This document shows, in pieces, positions 8,903-18,510 of a stretch of DNA of 64,000 nt. The stretch lies in assembly GCF_000403395.2 (NCBI RefSeq), contig NZ_KE159657.1:710147-774146 (forward strand), read 5' to 3'. Source of the stretch: Anaerotruncus sp. G3(2012). GTDB taxonomy: Bacteria > Bacillota > Clostridia > Oscillospirales > Ruminococcaceae. Both the position numbers and the translations under genes were made by a program. The first letter of the stretch is position 1; each line of letters begins with the position of its first letter. The notes beneath the pieces were generated by a model. That model saw nothing but the letters and a program-made list of their open reading frames with translations. It made no database searches and was not told the origin of the DNA.

Positions 8903-9556
8903 TCAGGCGATAAAAAACAACACCATAAAATAGTGAAACATACTCCCTAAGATTACAAAAATATGAAACAGTTCGTGGAATCCGAATGTTTTTGAAAAAT
9001 TGGGATGCTTGAGCATATAGATCACACCGCCAAAAGTGTAGCAGAGTCCACCTGCAAGGAGCAGCGCAATCCCTGGGGCGGGCAGGGTACCAACTGCGGG
9101 AAGATCGATCAGAATGGCCCATCCAAGCAATAGATAGAGGGAGGTGCCAAGCCAGCGAGGAGCATTGATCCAGCAGAGCTTCATTACGATTCCGCCGAGT
9201 GCAACCGCCCAGATCGCGCTGGTAAAAAGGATTGCCTTGGTGGGAGGGAGCAGATTGAGCAGTACCGGGGTATAGGTTCCTGCAATCAGCACGTAGATCA
9301 TCGCATGATCGAGCTTGCGCAGAAGGGCGATGATACGGGCAGAAGCCCGGGAAAAATGGTAAAATCCGCTTGCGCTGTAGAGTGCGATCAGAGAGAGGCA
9401 GAAAAGCAGGGTCGAAATCACGGTCATCAAGGAAACCGGGCCAGAGACAGCCAGATGCAGGATCATCACCGCGAGCCCTAGGACGGAAAGTCCTGCGCCG
9501 ATAAAATGAGAATAGCTGCTGATAGGGTCACGTGCTTTTAAAAAGATGCGTGGCAT
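8903..9556 (-). CDS. Hemolysin III family (HlyIII/AdipoR-like) membrane protein
   Basis: The 217-residue protein has seven predicted membrane helices. It shows the family's conserved polar residues: SHFIGA near the start (residues 14-19), LYSASGFYHF, and a C-terminal GFHELFHIF with the paired histidines that bind zinc in adipoR/HlyIII-fold hydrolases. The function of bacterial members is poorly known; membrane lipid (ceramidase-like) hydrolase activity has been proposed for the fold. GAGGTGAT precedes the ATG at 9556. It appears to be a single-gene unit. Confidence 0.88.
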   Translation of the reverse strand: MPRIFLKARDPISSYSHFIGAGLSVLGLAVMILHLAVSGPVSLMTVISTLLFCLSLIALYSASGFYHFSRASARIIALLRKLDHAMIYVLIAGTYTPVLLNLLPPTKAILFTSAIWAVALGGIVMKLCWINAPRWLGTSLYLLLGWAILIDLPAVGTLPAPGIALLLAGGLCYTFGGVIYMLKHPNFSKTFGFHELFHIFVILGSMFHYFMVLFFIA

Positions 9557-9713
9557 AGGATCACCTCGTTTTTGATATTTTATAATATGGTTTTCAAAAC
9601 TACTTTATAGGATTATTATACTGCATATCATGGGAAATTGCAAGATATGATTGAAAAAGAATCTGATTTGAGGTATGATAGAGGCAAAAAAGATCAATCA
9701 GTGAGGTAAGATC

Positions 9714-10235
9714 ATGAAATCATTTCCTGAATTGCTGGAACAGGCATTTTCCGACGCCAATCTCCCGGTGGAGTCGATCCCGGCGATCGACCTGTATATG
9801 GATCAGATTCTGACGCTGGTGGAGGATGGGCTTTCTGCCAACAAACGCCGCCCGCAGGACAAGCTGCTCACCAAGTCGATGATTCACAATTATAGCAAGG
9901 AACAGCTTATTATGCCTGTGAAAGGCAAGAAATATTCTCGGGAGCAGGTTTTTCAGCTGCTTTGTGTGTTAAATCTGAAACAGACGCTTTCCATGTCGGA
10001 TATTCGCACCCTTACTGCCCATGAAGCGGATTTTTCCGGATTTGCCTGCGCCTATGGAGCGTCACTCGCACTGAAAGAGAACCTGCGTGGACAGCTGGAA
10101 CAGGTTCTGCTGGAGACGTTCGGCTCCGAACCGGATCTCTCCGACCGGGAACAGCTTCTGACGCTCTGTCTGGCGCTGTCCTCCGCTTCTACACTGTTGC
10201 GCAGGCTTTGTGAAAAGATGATCGACGAAACATAA
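9714..10235 (+). CDS. DUF1836 domain protein, probable regulator
   Basis: The 173-residue product contains the DUF1836 pattern: a predicted helix-turn-helix with KLLTKSMIHNYSKEQLI and a following KKYSREQVFQLL. The family is thought to be DNA-binding, MerR-like in its HTH, but targets are unknown. GAGGTAAG lies before the ATG. The gene is monocistronic and ends at a strong terminator. Confidence 0.8.
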   Translation: MKSFPELLEQAFSDANLPVESIPAIDLYMDQILTLVEDGLSANKRRPQDKLLTKSMIHNYSKEQLIMPVKGKKYSREQVFQLLCVLNLKQTLSMSDIRTLTAHEADFSGFACAYGASLALKENLRGQLEQVLLETFGSEPDLSDREQLLTLCLALSSASTLLRRLCEKMIDET

Positions 10236-10239
10236 AAAA

Positions 10240-10273
10240 CGCATCATCCAGTTCTGGATGATGCGTTTTTCTA
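10240..10273 (+). terminator. Rho-independent terminator
   Basis: AAAAACGCATCATCCAG pairs with CTGGATGATGCGTTTTT; almost perfect stem with T-run directly after the DUF1836 gene. Confidence 0.9.
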
Positions 10274-10308
10274 TGACGTTAAAAATATGACGTTAAAAAA
10301 ATGTGTAC

Positions 10309-10677
10309 TCACAATTTTGTGCCGCATTTGCTGCAAAAGACATCCCCCTGCTGACGTGGAGCGCCACAGGATGCGCAGCGCGGGACACAGTTGTTTTTTA
10401 GAAGGTGCAGGTCAGACGGGGAGGGGTGCACTGGTTCACCGCGCAGCATCCGTTTGCCGGATTCGGGGTTCAGCTCGTAGACGCTGGCGCAATGCGGACA
10501 GGTGGCGAGATAGGATATCCCATATTTGACCAGCGGGATGAAAAATGCATGGACATAGCTGTACTGGCGGCAGACGCTGAAATCTGCCTGACGACCGCAG
10601 GCAGCGCAGGGGACGCCTGAAATCTGGCCAACGGGTACTACTTTTGCATCTGTACCGAATATACCTATAAAAAACAT
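10309..10677 (-). CDS. Zinc-ribbon protein
   Basis: A 122-residue protein with two zinc-binding parts. An N-terminal CAAC...CPHC set (residues about 22-25 and 61-64) forms the first, and a C-terminal CASC...CSKC ribbon the second. A short hydrophobic stretch (HAFFIPLVKYGISYLA) lies between. It resembles the zinc-ribbon proteins of Firmicutes that carry a small N-terminal beta domain. The start at 10677 has GGAGG eight bases upstream. Function unknown. 10678-10944 holds its promoter region and no other gene. Confidence 0.75.
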   Translation of the reverse strand: MFFIGIFGTDAKVVPVGQISGVPCAACGRQADFSVCRQYSYVHAFFIPLVKYGISYLATCPHCASVYELNPESGKRMLRGEPVHPSPSDLHLLKNNCVPRCASCGAPRQQGDVFCSKCGTKL

Positions 10678-10944
10678 ATTGTGTCCTCCAGTCCAGGGAT
10701 TGTTTGGAAATAGAGAGATCGACGGAGCCTTGGCAGGAGGCGGACATGGCCGATGCTGCGCCCTTGCCAAAAGCAATCATTTCCATTTTCAAACGTTTTT
10801 TCAAGTGCGGAATAGAACGCTCTTTCTTTTAGTGTATCTGATTTTTTGAAATTGTCAATTCTTTTGCACTTGACCGAAACGGTCGAAATGTGTAAAATGA
10901 ACATAAATTCTGAATGATGTCATGCGGCAGGAGGAGATTTGCCT

Positions 10945-12405
10945 GTGAAAAATGTGAGAAAATGGTGTGGTATATTGCTTCTGTCCGGCTTGCTTTTGTT
11001 GGCGGCTTGTATGGTGCTGTCGTTCGCCGGATGCAGCGGGCCGGATAGGGCTTCTGTCTCTTCGGGCGCCTCCGCAGAGCCTGGAGTGTCGGACGCACAG
11101 GATGCTGAAATTCTGCTCAGCCGGTCAGAGAGCCGGAGCGTTTATGGGGTGGAGGCCCCTTCCGCAGAGGATGGGCGCCTGCTCGTTTCCCAGGAAATAG
11201 ACCAGGTACCGTCCGAACCATCTGAACCGGAGATGGAGGAGGAATCTGCCGCTTCGCAGGGGATGCCGGAACAGGGGGAGGCGGTAATGCTCGCCAAGCG
11301 GACCCAGCCCGCCCAGCCGGTCGAGGGGGAAGCGCGCGGGGTCTGGTTCTCCTATCTTACTCTGGGGCCGCTGGCGAAAAACAAAACCCAAGCGGAGTTT
11401 GCCAGCAACATCGACACCGCTTTCGGCAAGATTGCGGACGAGGGGTTTAACACCGTATTTGCACAGGTGCGCCCGTTTGCAGATGCCCTCTACCAGTCGG
11501 ATTATTTTCCGTGGTCCTATCTGCTGACCGGGACCGAGGGGGAAAATCCTGGTTATGACCCGCTTGAGATCATGTGCGAGATCGCGGATAAACATGGTTT
11601 GCGGATCGAAGCGTGGATCAATCCCTATCGGGTGCGGCTGAGTGGCTATAAGGATGCGCTTTCCAGCAAAAATCAGGCCCGGAAATGGCTCAAATCGGGC
11701 AGCGACAGCGTGGTCGAATGGAATGGCGGCATCTACTACAATCCCGGGAGTGCACAGGCGCGGGCACTGATTGTCAACGGAGTGAAGGAGATCGTTGCGA
11801 ACTATAATGTGGACGGAATTCACTTTGATGACTATTTCTACCCCACCACCGATATGGCATTCGATCAGGCGACCTGGCGTGCGGCAAAGAGCAGCCTTCC
11901 GCAGGCGGACTGGCGCCGTGAAAATGTCAATCAGCTGGTGCGGGAGGTGTATACGGCGGTCAAGTCGATTGATCCCAACTGCCTGTTCGGGATCAGCCCG
12001 CAGGGAAACACCCAGAACAACTACAACGGCCAGTTCATTGATGTTGAGAAATGGCTTGCGAATCCCGGCTATCTCGATTATATCTGCCCGCAGATTTACT
12101 ACGGGTTTGAGAACGGCACCAATCCCTATGCGCAGACGGTTGAAAAATGGGACCGAATGATAAAAGTCCCGACCATCAAGCTTTACGTTGGAATCGCAGC
12201 CTATAAGCTCGGCACCGAAGATCAGTGGGCAGGCGCGGGCAGCGGGGAATGGCTGAATACCGAGGACATCCTCGCCCGGATGGTCGAGACCGCGCGAAAG
12301 GCGTCCCATTACGGTGGGTTCGCGATCTATAGTTACGATTCTCTCTTCTCCACCGATACGCCTCAGGTGCGCATCGAGCGGGAAAACCTGAAAAAAATCC
12401 TGTAA
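10945..12405 (+). CDS. GHL10-type glycosyl hydrolase-like lipoprotein (DUF187 family)
   Basis: The 486-residue protein starts most plausibly at the GTG at 10945 (AGGAGG ten bases upstream). A lipoprotein signal with lipobox SFAGC is followed by an acidic, low-complexity linker to about residue 125. A GHL10 (DUF187) TIM-barrel domain then fills the rest: RGVWFSYLTLGP, EGFNTVFAQVRPF, YNVDGIHFDDYFYP, NPGYLDYICPQIYYGF. Members with this domain are exported enzymes thought to act on cell-wall or exopolysaccharide; GHL10 and YngK-like proteins are the closest named relatives. It is followed 30 bases later by a gene with a related domain, so the pair is probably an operon for envelope remodelling. 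Confidence 0.88.
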   Translation: MKNVRKWCGILLLSGLLLLAACMVLSFAGCSGPDRASVSSGASAEPGVSDAQDAEILLSRSESRSVYGVEAPSAEDGRLLVSQEIDQVPSEPSEPEMEEESAASQGMPEQGEAVMLAKRTQPAQPVEGEARGVWFSYLTLGPLAKNKTQAEFASNIDTAFGKIADEGFNTVFAQVRPFADALYQSDYFPWSYLLTGTEGENPGYDPLEIMCEIADKHGLRIEAWINPYRVRLSGYKDALSSKNQARKWLKSGSDSVVEWNGGIYYNPGSAQARALIVNGVKEIVANYNVDGIHFDDYFYPTTDMAFDQATWRAAKSSLPQADWRRENVNQLVREVYTAVKSIDPNCLFGISPQGNTQNNYNGQFIDVEKWLANPGYLDYICPQIYYGFENGTNPYAQTVEKWDRMIKVPTIKLYVGIAAYKLGTEDQWAGAGSGEWLNTEDILARMVETARKASHYGGFAIYSYDSLFSTDTPQVRIERENLKKIL

Positions 12406-12435
12406 ACGGCTTTTCCCGCGCATCGGAGGGCGCCT

Positions 12436-15400
12436 ATGGCAAAACAACCGGCTCCAAATCAGAAGAAAATGGCAATCGTCCTGTCAGCAGTGCTCGTTGC
12501 GATCACACTGCTGACGGGCGTTTTGGCGTTGTTGCAGGGAAATCCTTACGGCAAGGCATCCGGTAGTTCGCCGGTTGAGACGGTGCTGCCAGAACGGGGG
12601 GAAAGCAGCAGCTCACAAGGCGAGCCGACGCCGGATTCCTCCATGTCCGGACCGGATTCGCCGTCCCTGCCGGAAGGGGAAACGGATATCCCTTCGGAAT
12701 CCGAGACATCGGACGAATCCGAACCATCTGAACAGCCGCAGGAGCCGGAAGAACCGGTCTATTTCAACGTTCCGGAGGAGATGCGCGCGGTGCAGATCAC
12801 CGCAGGGCGGGACTACCTGACCGGAGAGGACCGCTCGCGTGCCGCAGTTGCCGCACAGATAGACCAGGCGCTGCAGCACGCACAGGAGTTGACGATGAAC
12901 AGCATCATTATCGACACCAAGTGGGAGGGCAGCGTATTGTTCACCAGCTCGGCGCTCCAGATGGCGCAGACAGAGCTTGACTGTGTAGACTACCTCGCGG
13001 CGCAGGCGCGGGAAATGGGTTTTTTTGTCTATGCGACTTACGATGTCTCCGACCTCGCGGATGCGGATGGAAATTTTCTGCGGGGATTCTCTGCCGACGG
13101 GGAGACGCTTGACAGCATCCGGTTCAGCATTGGGGAATTCGCCGGGAAATACCAGTTTGACGGCATCCTTCTGCAAAACTATGACGCCCCATCCGGTGCG
13201 GAGCGTTATGCGTCCTATCTGCAAAGCGGCGGCGGAATCGGCTACCAAAACTATCTCCGGCAGATTCCGGAGGCGATGGTTTTGGCGGCGGCGGATGCGA
13301 TTCGTCAGGCCGCGCCGGGAACGCAGGTGGGCCTGATGGTAGACGCAGTCTGGGAAAATCAGTCGGTCAATCCGGACGGGAGCGAGACGGCGGCCGATGC
13401 TACCTCGCTCGGGACCGGCAACGCGGATACCAGAAAGTTTGTCGAAAGTGGACAGTTCGATTTTGTGATGGTCCGCAACTTCGATTCAACCACCGATCCG
13501 AAAGCGGAGTTCCGGACGGTTGCACGCTGGTGGAAAGGGGTCGCGGAGGGCGCGGGTGTGACCCTCTACACGATGCACGCCAACGAGCGGCTGGGCGTCG
13601 AGCCGTATGGCTGGCAGGTGATGGAGCAGCTCACTAAGCAGGTGATCGACCTGCGGGACATCGGTGTGGGCAGCGGAAGCGCGTTCCGTTCGCTGAAAGC
13701 CCTTGCGGACAATCCCGGCGGCACGACCACTATGCTGGTGCAGTACATGAACAACGAGATCGACGAGACCTATGTTCTCCAGCAGCTTTCGATCAGCAAA
13801 CCGGCCGAGCTGGTCTATAAGACGCGGGAACCGACTGTCACCTTTCAGGGCGCGTCCGACCCGCGGGAGAAGGTCACGATCAACGGGGAGGAGATTCCCC
13901 GCAACGAGAGCGGCTATTTCACAGTCCGGAAGGATTTGGCGGAGGGCCTGAACACCTTTGCAATCTCCCATAAAAACAAGACGTTCACCTATCAGATCAC
14001 CCGCGAGGTCATTGTTCTGAAGGATATACAGCCGACCGGTGCGATCAGTGTGGATGGCGGTATGGCTGTGACTGTCACCGCGCTGGCTTATGAGGGTTCA
14101 TCGGTCACTGCGTCGCTTGGCGGGCAGCAGATCACCCTCACCGAGACCGAGTTCGAGGGGGACGACACCGACCGCGATTCCGGATACCGTACCTATACCG
14201 GGGTATTCACCATGCCTTCTGCATCCGAATCGGCGACAAAGCTCGGCGCGATCTCAGTCACGGCGGTCATGTCGGACGGGCATTCGATGACCTTGGAAGG
14301 AGCATCAGTGACGGTCAACAAGAAAGCTAAGATGGGGGACGGCGTCGTGGTGCAGGTGGTAGCGGATCAGGCGGAGACCTTCCCGATCTCGTCCCTGGAC
14401 GACAGCTCACACTCTGGATATTATCCACTGCCGCGGGGAACGGTCGACCGCACCTACGGGAGCGAAATCATCTATAAAAACGGCAACACGACTAAGAGCT
14501 ACTGGAAACTGCAATCAGGCGTGCGGGTCTACTCCAAGGACATCACGACCGGCGGACAGATGCCGGACAACAACAAAATTTCAGGTATGAGCATCAAATC
14601 TTCGGGAGGGTATACCACCGTTTCGCTCACGACTGGAAGCAAGATTCCCTATACCGTCGCTTACGACGGAAACCGGATCGTGTTCAAGTTTGCCTACACT
14701 GCTTCTGTACCCGAATCCCGGACGCTGGGCAGCGACAACGCGCTCTTTACCTCCGCTGAATGGAGCGGCTCCGATCTGACACTCAATCTCAAGAAGCCGG
14801 GCGGATTTATCGGTTACCGGGCGTACTATGAGGAGGAGACCCGGTTGGTGCTGCGGTTTAACAATTCTCCCGGTTCGCTTTCAGGGGCGCGGATTGTCGT
14901 GGACCCGGGGCATGGCGGAAACGACCCTGGCGCACTCGGGTTCTATCCGGACAAGGATGAAGCGGATATCAACCTCGAGATTGCCCAGCGGCTTGCCGAC
15001 GAGCTGAAGAGCCAGGGTGCGTCGGTGCTGATGGTTACGCCCGGCAGCACGATGGCTTCACGGTTGGAATCGGCGCGGGCGTTCAATCCGCAGGTCCTGG
15101 TAAGTGTGCACAACAACACCAACTGGAATCCAGAGGCGAAGGGAAGCGAGGTCTATTACTTCTATCCGTTCCAGAAACAGCTTGCAGCGCTGATTTCGGC
15201 AAATGTTTCCGCTGCGCTCGATACTGTCAACCGCGGCGCAAAGTCCGGGCTTTACTACATGACCCGGGAGTCCCAATTCGCCTGTGTGCTGATCGAAACA
15301 GGCTTTATCTCGAACGAATCCGAATACAGCAAACTGATTAACTCGAAGTATCAAAACCGGATCGCGCAGGGGATTGCCAGCGGGATCAGCAGCTATCTGG

Positions 15401-15744
15401 CCGGGGCCTGGTCGGGCGGCGGAACCGGCAGCGGGGATGATGAGGATCAGCCGGATGCACTGGTTGAAGTGACCGGCGTATCGCTTGATACCAGCCAGCT
15501 GAATCTGGAAGTGGGAGGGACTGCGGCGCTTGAGGCGGCCGTTGAGCCTGCGGAAGCGGAAAACCAGAAGGTGGTCTGGGAATCGGCGGATGCAGGGATC
15601 GCCAGTGTCGACCAGTCCGGGACGGTGACCGCGGTTTCGGAGGGAAAAACGACGGTTCGGGTCACGACCGAGGAGGGCGGATATACCGCTGAATGTGAGG
15701 TCGAGGTGAGCGGGGCGTCCGGGTCTGCTCCAGAGGCAGGATGA
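12436..15744 (+). CDS. Multidomain N-acetylmuramoyl-L-alanine amidase with GHL10-like N-terminus and BIG2 domain
   Basis: A 1102-residue exported protein. After a signal anchor (about residues 12-34) and a Ser/Glu/Pro-rich linker comes a divergent GHL10-like barrel (about 115-440: MRAVQITAGRDYLTG, NSIIIDTKWEGSVLF, FDFVMVRNFD). Beta-rich segments follow (about 450-810). An amidase_3 domain then spans about 818-990 (VDPGHGGNDPGALG, a Glu in DEADINLEIA, SVHNN, LIETGFISNESE), with the usual His-Glu-His zinc ligands and catalytic Glu. It ends in a BIG2 Ig-like domain (about 1010-1095). Amidase_3 enzymes cut the bond between muramic acid and the stem peptide. GGAGGG precedes the ATG. Confidence 0.88.
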   Translation: MAKQPAPNQKKMAIVLSAVLVAITLLTGVLALLQGNPYGKASGSSPVETVLPERGESSSSQGEPTPDSSMSGPDSPSLPEGETDIPSESETSDESEPSEQPQEPEEPVYFNVPEEMRAVQITAGRDYLTGEDRSRAAVAAQIDQALQHAQELTMNSIIIDTKWEGSVLFTSSALQMAQTELDCVDYLAAQAREMGFFVYATYDVSDLADADGNFLRGFSADGETLDSIRFSIGEFAGKYQFDGILLQNYDAPSGAERYASYLQSGGGIGYQNYLRQIPEAMVLAAADAIRQAAPGTQVGLMVDAVWENQSVNPDGSETAADATSLGTGNADTRKFVESGQFDFVMVRNFDSTTDPKAEFRTVARWWKGVAEGAGVTLYTMHANERLGVEPYGWQVMEQLTKQVIDLRDIGVGSGSAFRSLKALADNPGGTTTMLVQYMNNEIDETYVLQQLSISKPAELVYKTREPTVTFQGASDPREKVTINGEEIPRNESGYFTVRKDLAEGLNTFAISHKNKTFTYQITREVIVLKDIQPTGAISVDGGMAVTVTALAYEGSSVTASLGGQQITLTETEFEGDDTDRDSGYRTYTGVFTMPSASESATKLGAISVTAVMSDGHSMTLEGASVTVNKKAKMGDGVVVQVVADQAETFPISSLDDSSHSGYYPLPRGTVDRTYGSEIIYKNGNTTKSYWKLQSGVRVYSKDITTGGQMPDNNKISGMSIKSSGGYTTVSLTTGSKIPYTVAYDGNRIVFKFAYTASVPESRTLGSDNALFTSAEWSGSDLTLNLKKPGGFIGYRAYYEEETRLVLRFNNSPGSLSGARIVVDPGHGGNDPGALGFYPDKDEADINLEIAQRLADELKSQGASVLMVTPGSTMASRLESARAFNPQVLVSVHNNTNWNPEAKGSEVYYFYPFQKQLAALISANVSAALDTVNRGAKSGLYYMTRESQFACVLIETGFISNESEYSKLINSKYQNRIAQGIASGISSYLAGAWSGGGTGSGDDEDQPDALVEVTGVSLDTSQLNLEVGGTAALEAAVEPAEAENQKVVWESADAGIASVDQSGTVTAVSEGKTTVRVTTEEGGYTAECEVEVSGASGSAPEAG

Positions 15745-15783
15745 GGAACAGCCATGAAGCTGCGGGCCTGTACAAATTCCTTG

Positions 15784-15812
15784 TTGCAGTCCGCCTGAAA
15801 GGTTGCTATAAT
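15784..15812 (+). promoter_or_regulatory. Sigma-A promoter for nfnAB
   Basis: TTGCAG (15784-15789), 17-base spacer, perfect TATAAT (15807-15812). The first gene starts about 300 bases later, leaving a long leader. Confidence 0.85.
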
Positions 15813-15849
15813 ATCTAAAAGACAGGCGGCTTTGTTTGGAGTGTCTTTT

Positions 15850-15886
15850 GCAGGGGCTTTTTCGCTTGCAAAAAGTCCCCTCCTGC
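15850..15886 (+). promoter_or_regulatory. Stem-loop in the long nfnAB leader
   Basis: GCAGGGGCTTTTT (15850-15862) pairs, with one or two mismatches or bulges, with 15870-15886. A weak pyrimidine tail follows. It may be an attenuator. I match it to no riboswitch class. The rest of the leader to 16116 shows no ORF I support. Confidence 0.4.
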
Positions 15887-16116
15887 TGCCCTTTGGCTAG
15901 CAATTCACCCGACTGCCGGCTTACATAGGAAAACTGACCTTTTAGGCCGGAGCAAAAAGTGCCTCATGGGACAAAGCGTTCCGCGTCCTGCGGGGTTCTG
16001 ACAGATCTCGTGCTGATATCCCGCCTGTGACGGGCTGCGGCTCGCCGTGAAAACCATGATTTTTTGAAAAATTGAGCAACATTTTGGACTATTTTGTAGC
16101 TGGGGGGAAGGGCTAT

Positions 16117-16965
16117 ATGTATAAAATTGTGACCAAGCGCGCACTGAATCCCACCGTGACACTGATGGAGGTGGAAGCGCCGCACATTGCCCGCAAGGCA
16201 AAGGCCGGACAGTTCATCATCTTCCGCGTGGATGAACAGGGGGAGCGCGTCCCGCTGACCATCGCGGACTATGACCGCGAACGCGGCACTGTGACGATTA
16301 TTTTCCAGATGGTCGGAGCTTCGACCAGATTGCTGAACGCACTGGAGGAAGGGGATTCGATCCTTGACTTTGTGGGGCCGCTCGGTGTTGCAACCGAGAT
16401 CGCCCCGGAGGTGCAGCGGGTCTGCGTGATCGGCGGCGGCGTGGGCAACGCGATCGCCTACCCACAGGCAAAAGCACTGCATGATGCGGGCAAACAGGTG
16501 GACATGATCGCGGGGTTCCGTTCCAAAGATATTGTGATCCTCGAAGAGGAGATGAAGGCGGTCACCGACCATCTCTACCTCATGACCGATGATGGCAGTT
16601 ATGGCGAGAAGGGTCTGGTGACCAACAAGCTCCAGGAGCTGATTGAGGCAGGCCGGCAGTACGACGAGGTCATCGCGATCGGCCCGGTCATCATGATGAA
16701 GTTTGTCGCCGAGACCACCAGACCGTATGGAATCAAGACGCTGGTTTCACTTAACCCTATCATGGTGGACGGGACTGGTATGTGCGGCGGATGCAGGGTC
16801 AAGGTCGGCGGAGAGACCAAGTTTGCCTGTGTGGACGGGCCTGACTTCGACGGGCATCAGGTAGATTTTGATGAGCTGATGAAGCGCAACACCTTTTACA
16901 AAGAGCGCGAAGCGGCAGACCGTTCGCATGTCTGCCGCCTGACAGGAGGGAAACGAAATGGCTAA
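16117..16965 (+). CDS. nfnA: NfnA-type ferredoxin:NADP+ oxidoreductase, FAD/[2Fe-2S] subunit
   Basis: With the next gene this makes the NADH-dependent reduced ferredoxin:NADP+ oxidoreductase, a cytoplasmic flavin-bifurcating transhydrogenase. The 282-residue protein has an N-terminal FAD-binding beta barrel, an NAD-binding Rossmann part (IGGGVGNAIAYPQ) and a C-terminal cluster motif VDGTGMCGGC plus FAC, matching the Asp/three-Cys ligation of the NfnA [2Fe-2S] centre. GGGGGAAGG precedes the ATG at 16117; an upstream ATG at 16072 has no ribosome site. It overlaps nfnB by 8 bases. SudB and dihydroorotate dehydrogenase electron-transfer subunits are close paralogues, but the partner gene favours Nfn. 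Confidence 0.88.
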   Translation: MYKIVTKRALNPTVTLMEVEAPHIARKAKAGQFIIFRVDEQGERVPLTIADYDRERGTVTIIFQMVGASTRLLNALEEGDSILDFVGPLGVATEIAPEVQRVCVIGGGVGNAIAYPQAKALHDAGKQVDMIAGFRSKDIVILEEEMKAVTDHLYLMTDDGSYGEKGLVTNKLQELIEAGRQYDEVIAIGPVIMMKFVAETTRPYGIKTLVSLNPIMVDGTGMCGGCRVKVGGETKFACVDGPDFDGHQVDFDELMKRNTFYKEREAADRSHVCRLTGGKRNG

Positions 16966-18346
16966 TATGGCACCCCACAAGGTTCCGATGCCGGAACAGC
17001 AGCCGGATGTGCGCAACCATAACTTCCTTGAGGTTGCGACCGGCTATACCGAAGAGATGGCGGTCGAAGAAGCGGCGCGCTGCCTCCACTGTAAGAATCA
17101 GCCGTGTGTTGCGGGATGTCCGGTCAATGTACATATCCCCGCCTTTATCGAGAAGGTTGCCAACCGGGATTTTGCCGGGGCTTATCAGGAGATTGCGCTG
17201 ACAAACTCGCTTCCGGCGGTCTGCGGACGGGTCTGCCCCCAGGAAACCCAATGCGAGGGCAGATGTGTGCGCGGAATCAAGGGGGAGCCGGTCGGAATTG
17301 GCCGGCTCGAACGGTTTGTCGCTGACTGGCAGCTAGCCTATGGGGAGGACAAGGTGGAAAAGCCGGCCCCCAACGGGCACCGCGTGGCGGTTGTGGGAGC
17401 TGGCCCCGCCGGGCTGACCTGTGCGGGAGATCTCGCCAAAATGGGATATACGGTCACCGTCTATGAAGCGTTCCACGCGGCGGGCGGCGTGCTGATTTAC
17501 GGAATCCCGGAATTCCGGCTTCCAAAGTCGATCGTGGCGAAAGAGGTCGGCAAGCTCGAGCAGATGGGGGTAGAAATCCGCCCCAATATGGTGATCGGCC
17601 GGGTGGACTCGGTGGATGAGCTGTTTGAACAGGGCTATGAGGCGGTTTTTATCGGCTCAGGCGCGGGACTTCCCAGTTTTATGCATATCGAGGGGGAGGA
17701 CCTGCTCGGCGTTTATTCGGCCAATGAATACCTCACCCGTATCAATCTGATGAAGGCATACCAGAAGGGATACGATACCCCGATTGCAAAGAGCCATGCG
17801 GTCGCGGTGGTCGGCGGCGGCAATGTTGCGATGGATGCGGCACGCTGTGCCAAGCGGATGGGTGCCGAGACGGTCTATATCGTCTATCGCCGTTCGATGG
17901 AGGAGCTGCCTGCGCGTGCGGAAGAGGTCCATCACGCCAAGGAAGAGGGGATCGTCTTTAAGCTGCTCAACAATCCGGTCAGGATCACCGGGGATCAGGA
18001 TGGACGGGTGACCGGCATGGAATGTGTCGAGATGGAGCTTGGGGAGCCGGATGAGTCCGGGCGCCGCCGTCCGATCGTTAAGGAGGGGAGCAACTTCTTT
18101 CTCCCAGTAGACACGGTGATTATGGCGATCGGAACCAGCCCCAACCCGTTGATCCGCTCGACTACCACTGGGCTGGAGGCCAACCGGCGCGGCTGCCTGG
18201 TCGCAGACGAGCGCGGCGCGACCACCAAACCAGGGGTCTTTGCCGGAGGTGACGCAGTCACCGGAGCTGCTACTGTCATTCTGGCAATGGGTGCGGGGAA
18301 GACTGCGGCGGAAGCGATCGACGCGTACATCCGCTCAAAGGAGTAG
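16958..18346 (+). CDS. nfnB: NfnB-type NADPH oxidoreductase subunit (GltD-like)
   Basis: The 462-residue flavoprotein has an N-terminal Cys-rich region that binds two [4Fe-4S] clusters (CLHCKNQPCVAGCPV near 31-45 and CGRVCPQETQCEGRC near 80-94). An FAD Rossmann motif VVGAGPAGLTCAG and an NADPH motif VVGGGNVAMDAARCA follow. This is the architecture of NfnB and of the small glutamate synthase subunit. The translational overlap with nfnA, and the lack of a large glutamate synthase gene, favour NfnB, the bifurcating-FAD subunit. It is followed by a terminator at 18511-18544. 18347-18510 holds no gene. Confidence 0.88.
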   Translation: MANMAPHKVPMPEQQPDVRNHNFLEVATGYTEEMAVEEAARCLHCKNQPCVAGCPVNVHIPAFIEKVANRDFAGAYQEIALTNSLPAVCGRVCPQETQCEGRCVRGIKGEPVGIGRLERFVADWQLAYGEDKVEKPAPNGHRVAVVGAGPAGLTCAGDLAKMGYTVTVYEAFHAAGGVLIYGIPEFRLPKSIVAKEVGKLEQMGVEIRPNMVIGRVDSVDELFEQGYEAVFIGSGAGLPSFMHIEGEDLLGVYSANEYLTRINLMKAYQKGYDTPIAKSHAVAVVGGGNVAMDAARCAKRMGAETVYIVYRRSMEELPARAEEVHHAKEEGIVFKLLNNPVRITGDQDGRVTGMECVEMELGEPDESGRRRPIVKEGSNFFLPVDTVIMAIGTSPNPLIRSTTTGLEANRRGCLVADERGATTKPGVFAGGDAVTGAATVILAMGAGKTAAEAIDAYIRSKE

Positions 18347-18510
18347 TGTTTGTCAATGTGATGCCAGTCTTTGGAAAAGCCTGTGGCGAAAAGTGCTATT
18401 TACCTGCACAAAGGGATGGGGATGAGGGCGGACAGAAGGCTGGTTTCAGGCAGACTCAAAGATGCATCTACGCCTGCTTGTTAAAAGGTATCTTTATTTC
18501 AAAAAGCACA

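Noticed and set aside
11125-12447. 440-residue minus-strand frame across the GHL10 gene
   Set aside because: Shadow of the lipoprotein gene on the plus strand, which has a lipobox and family motifs.
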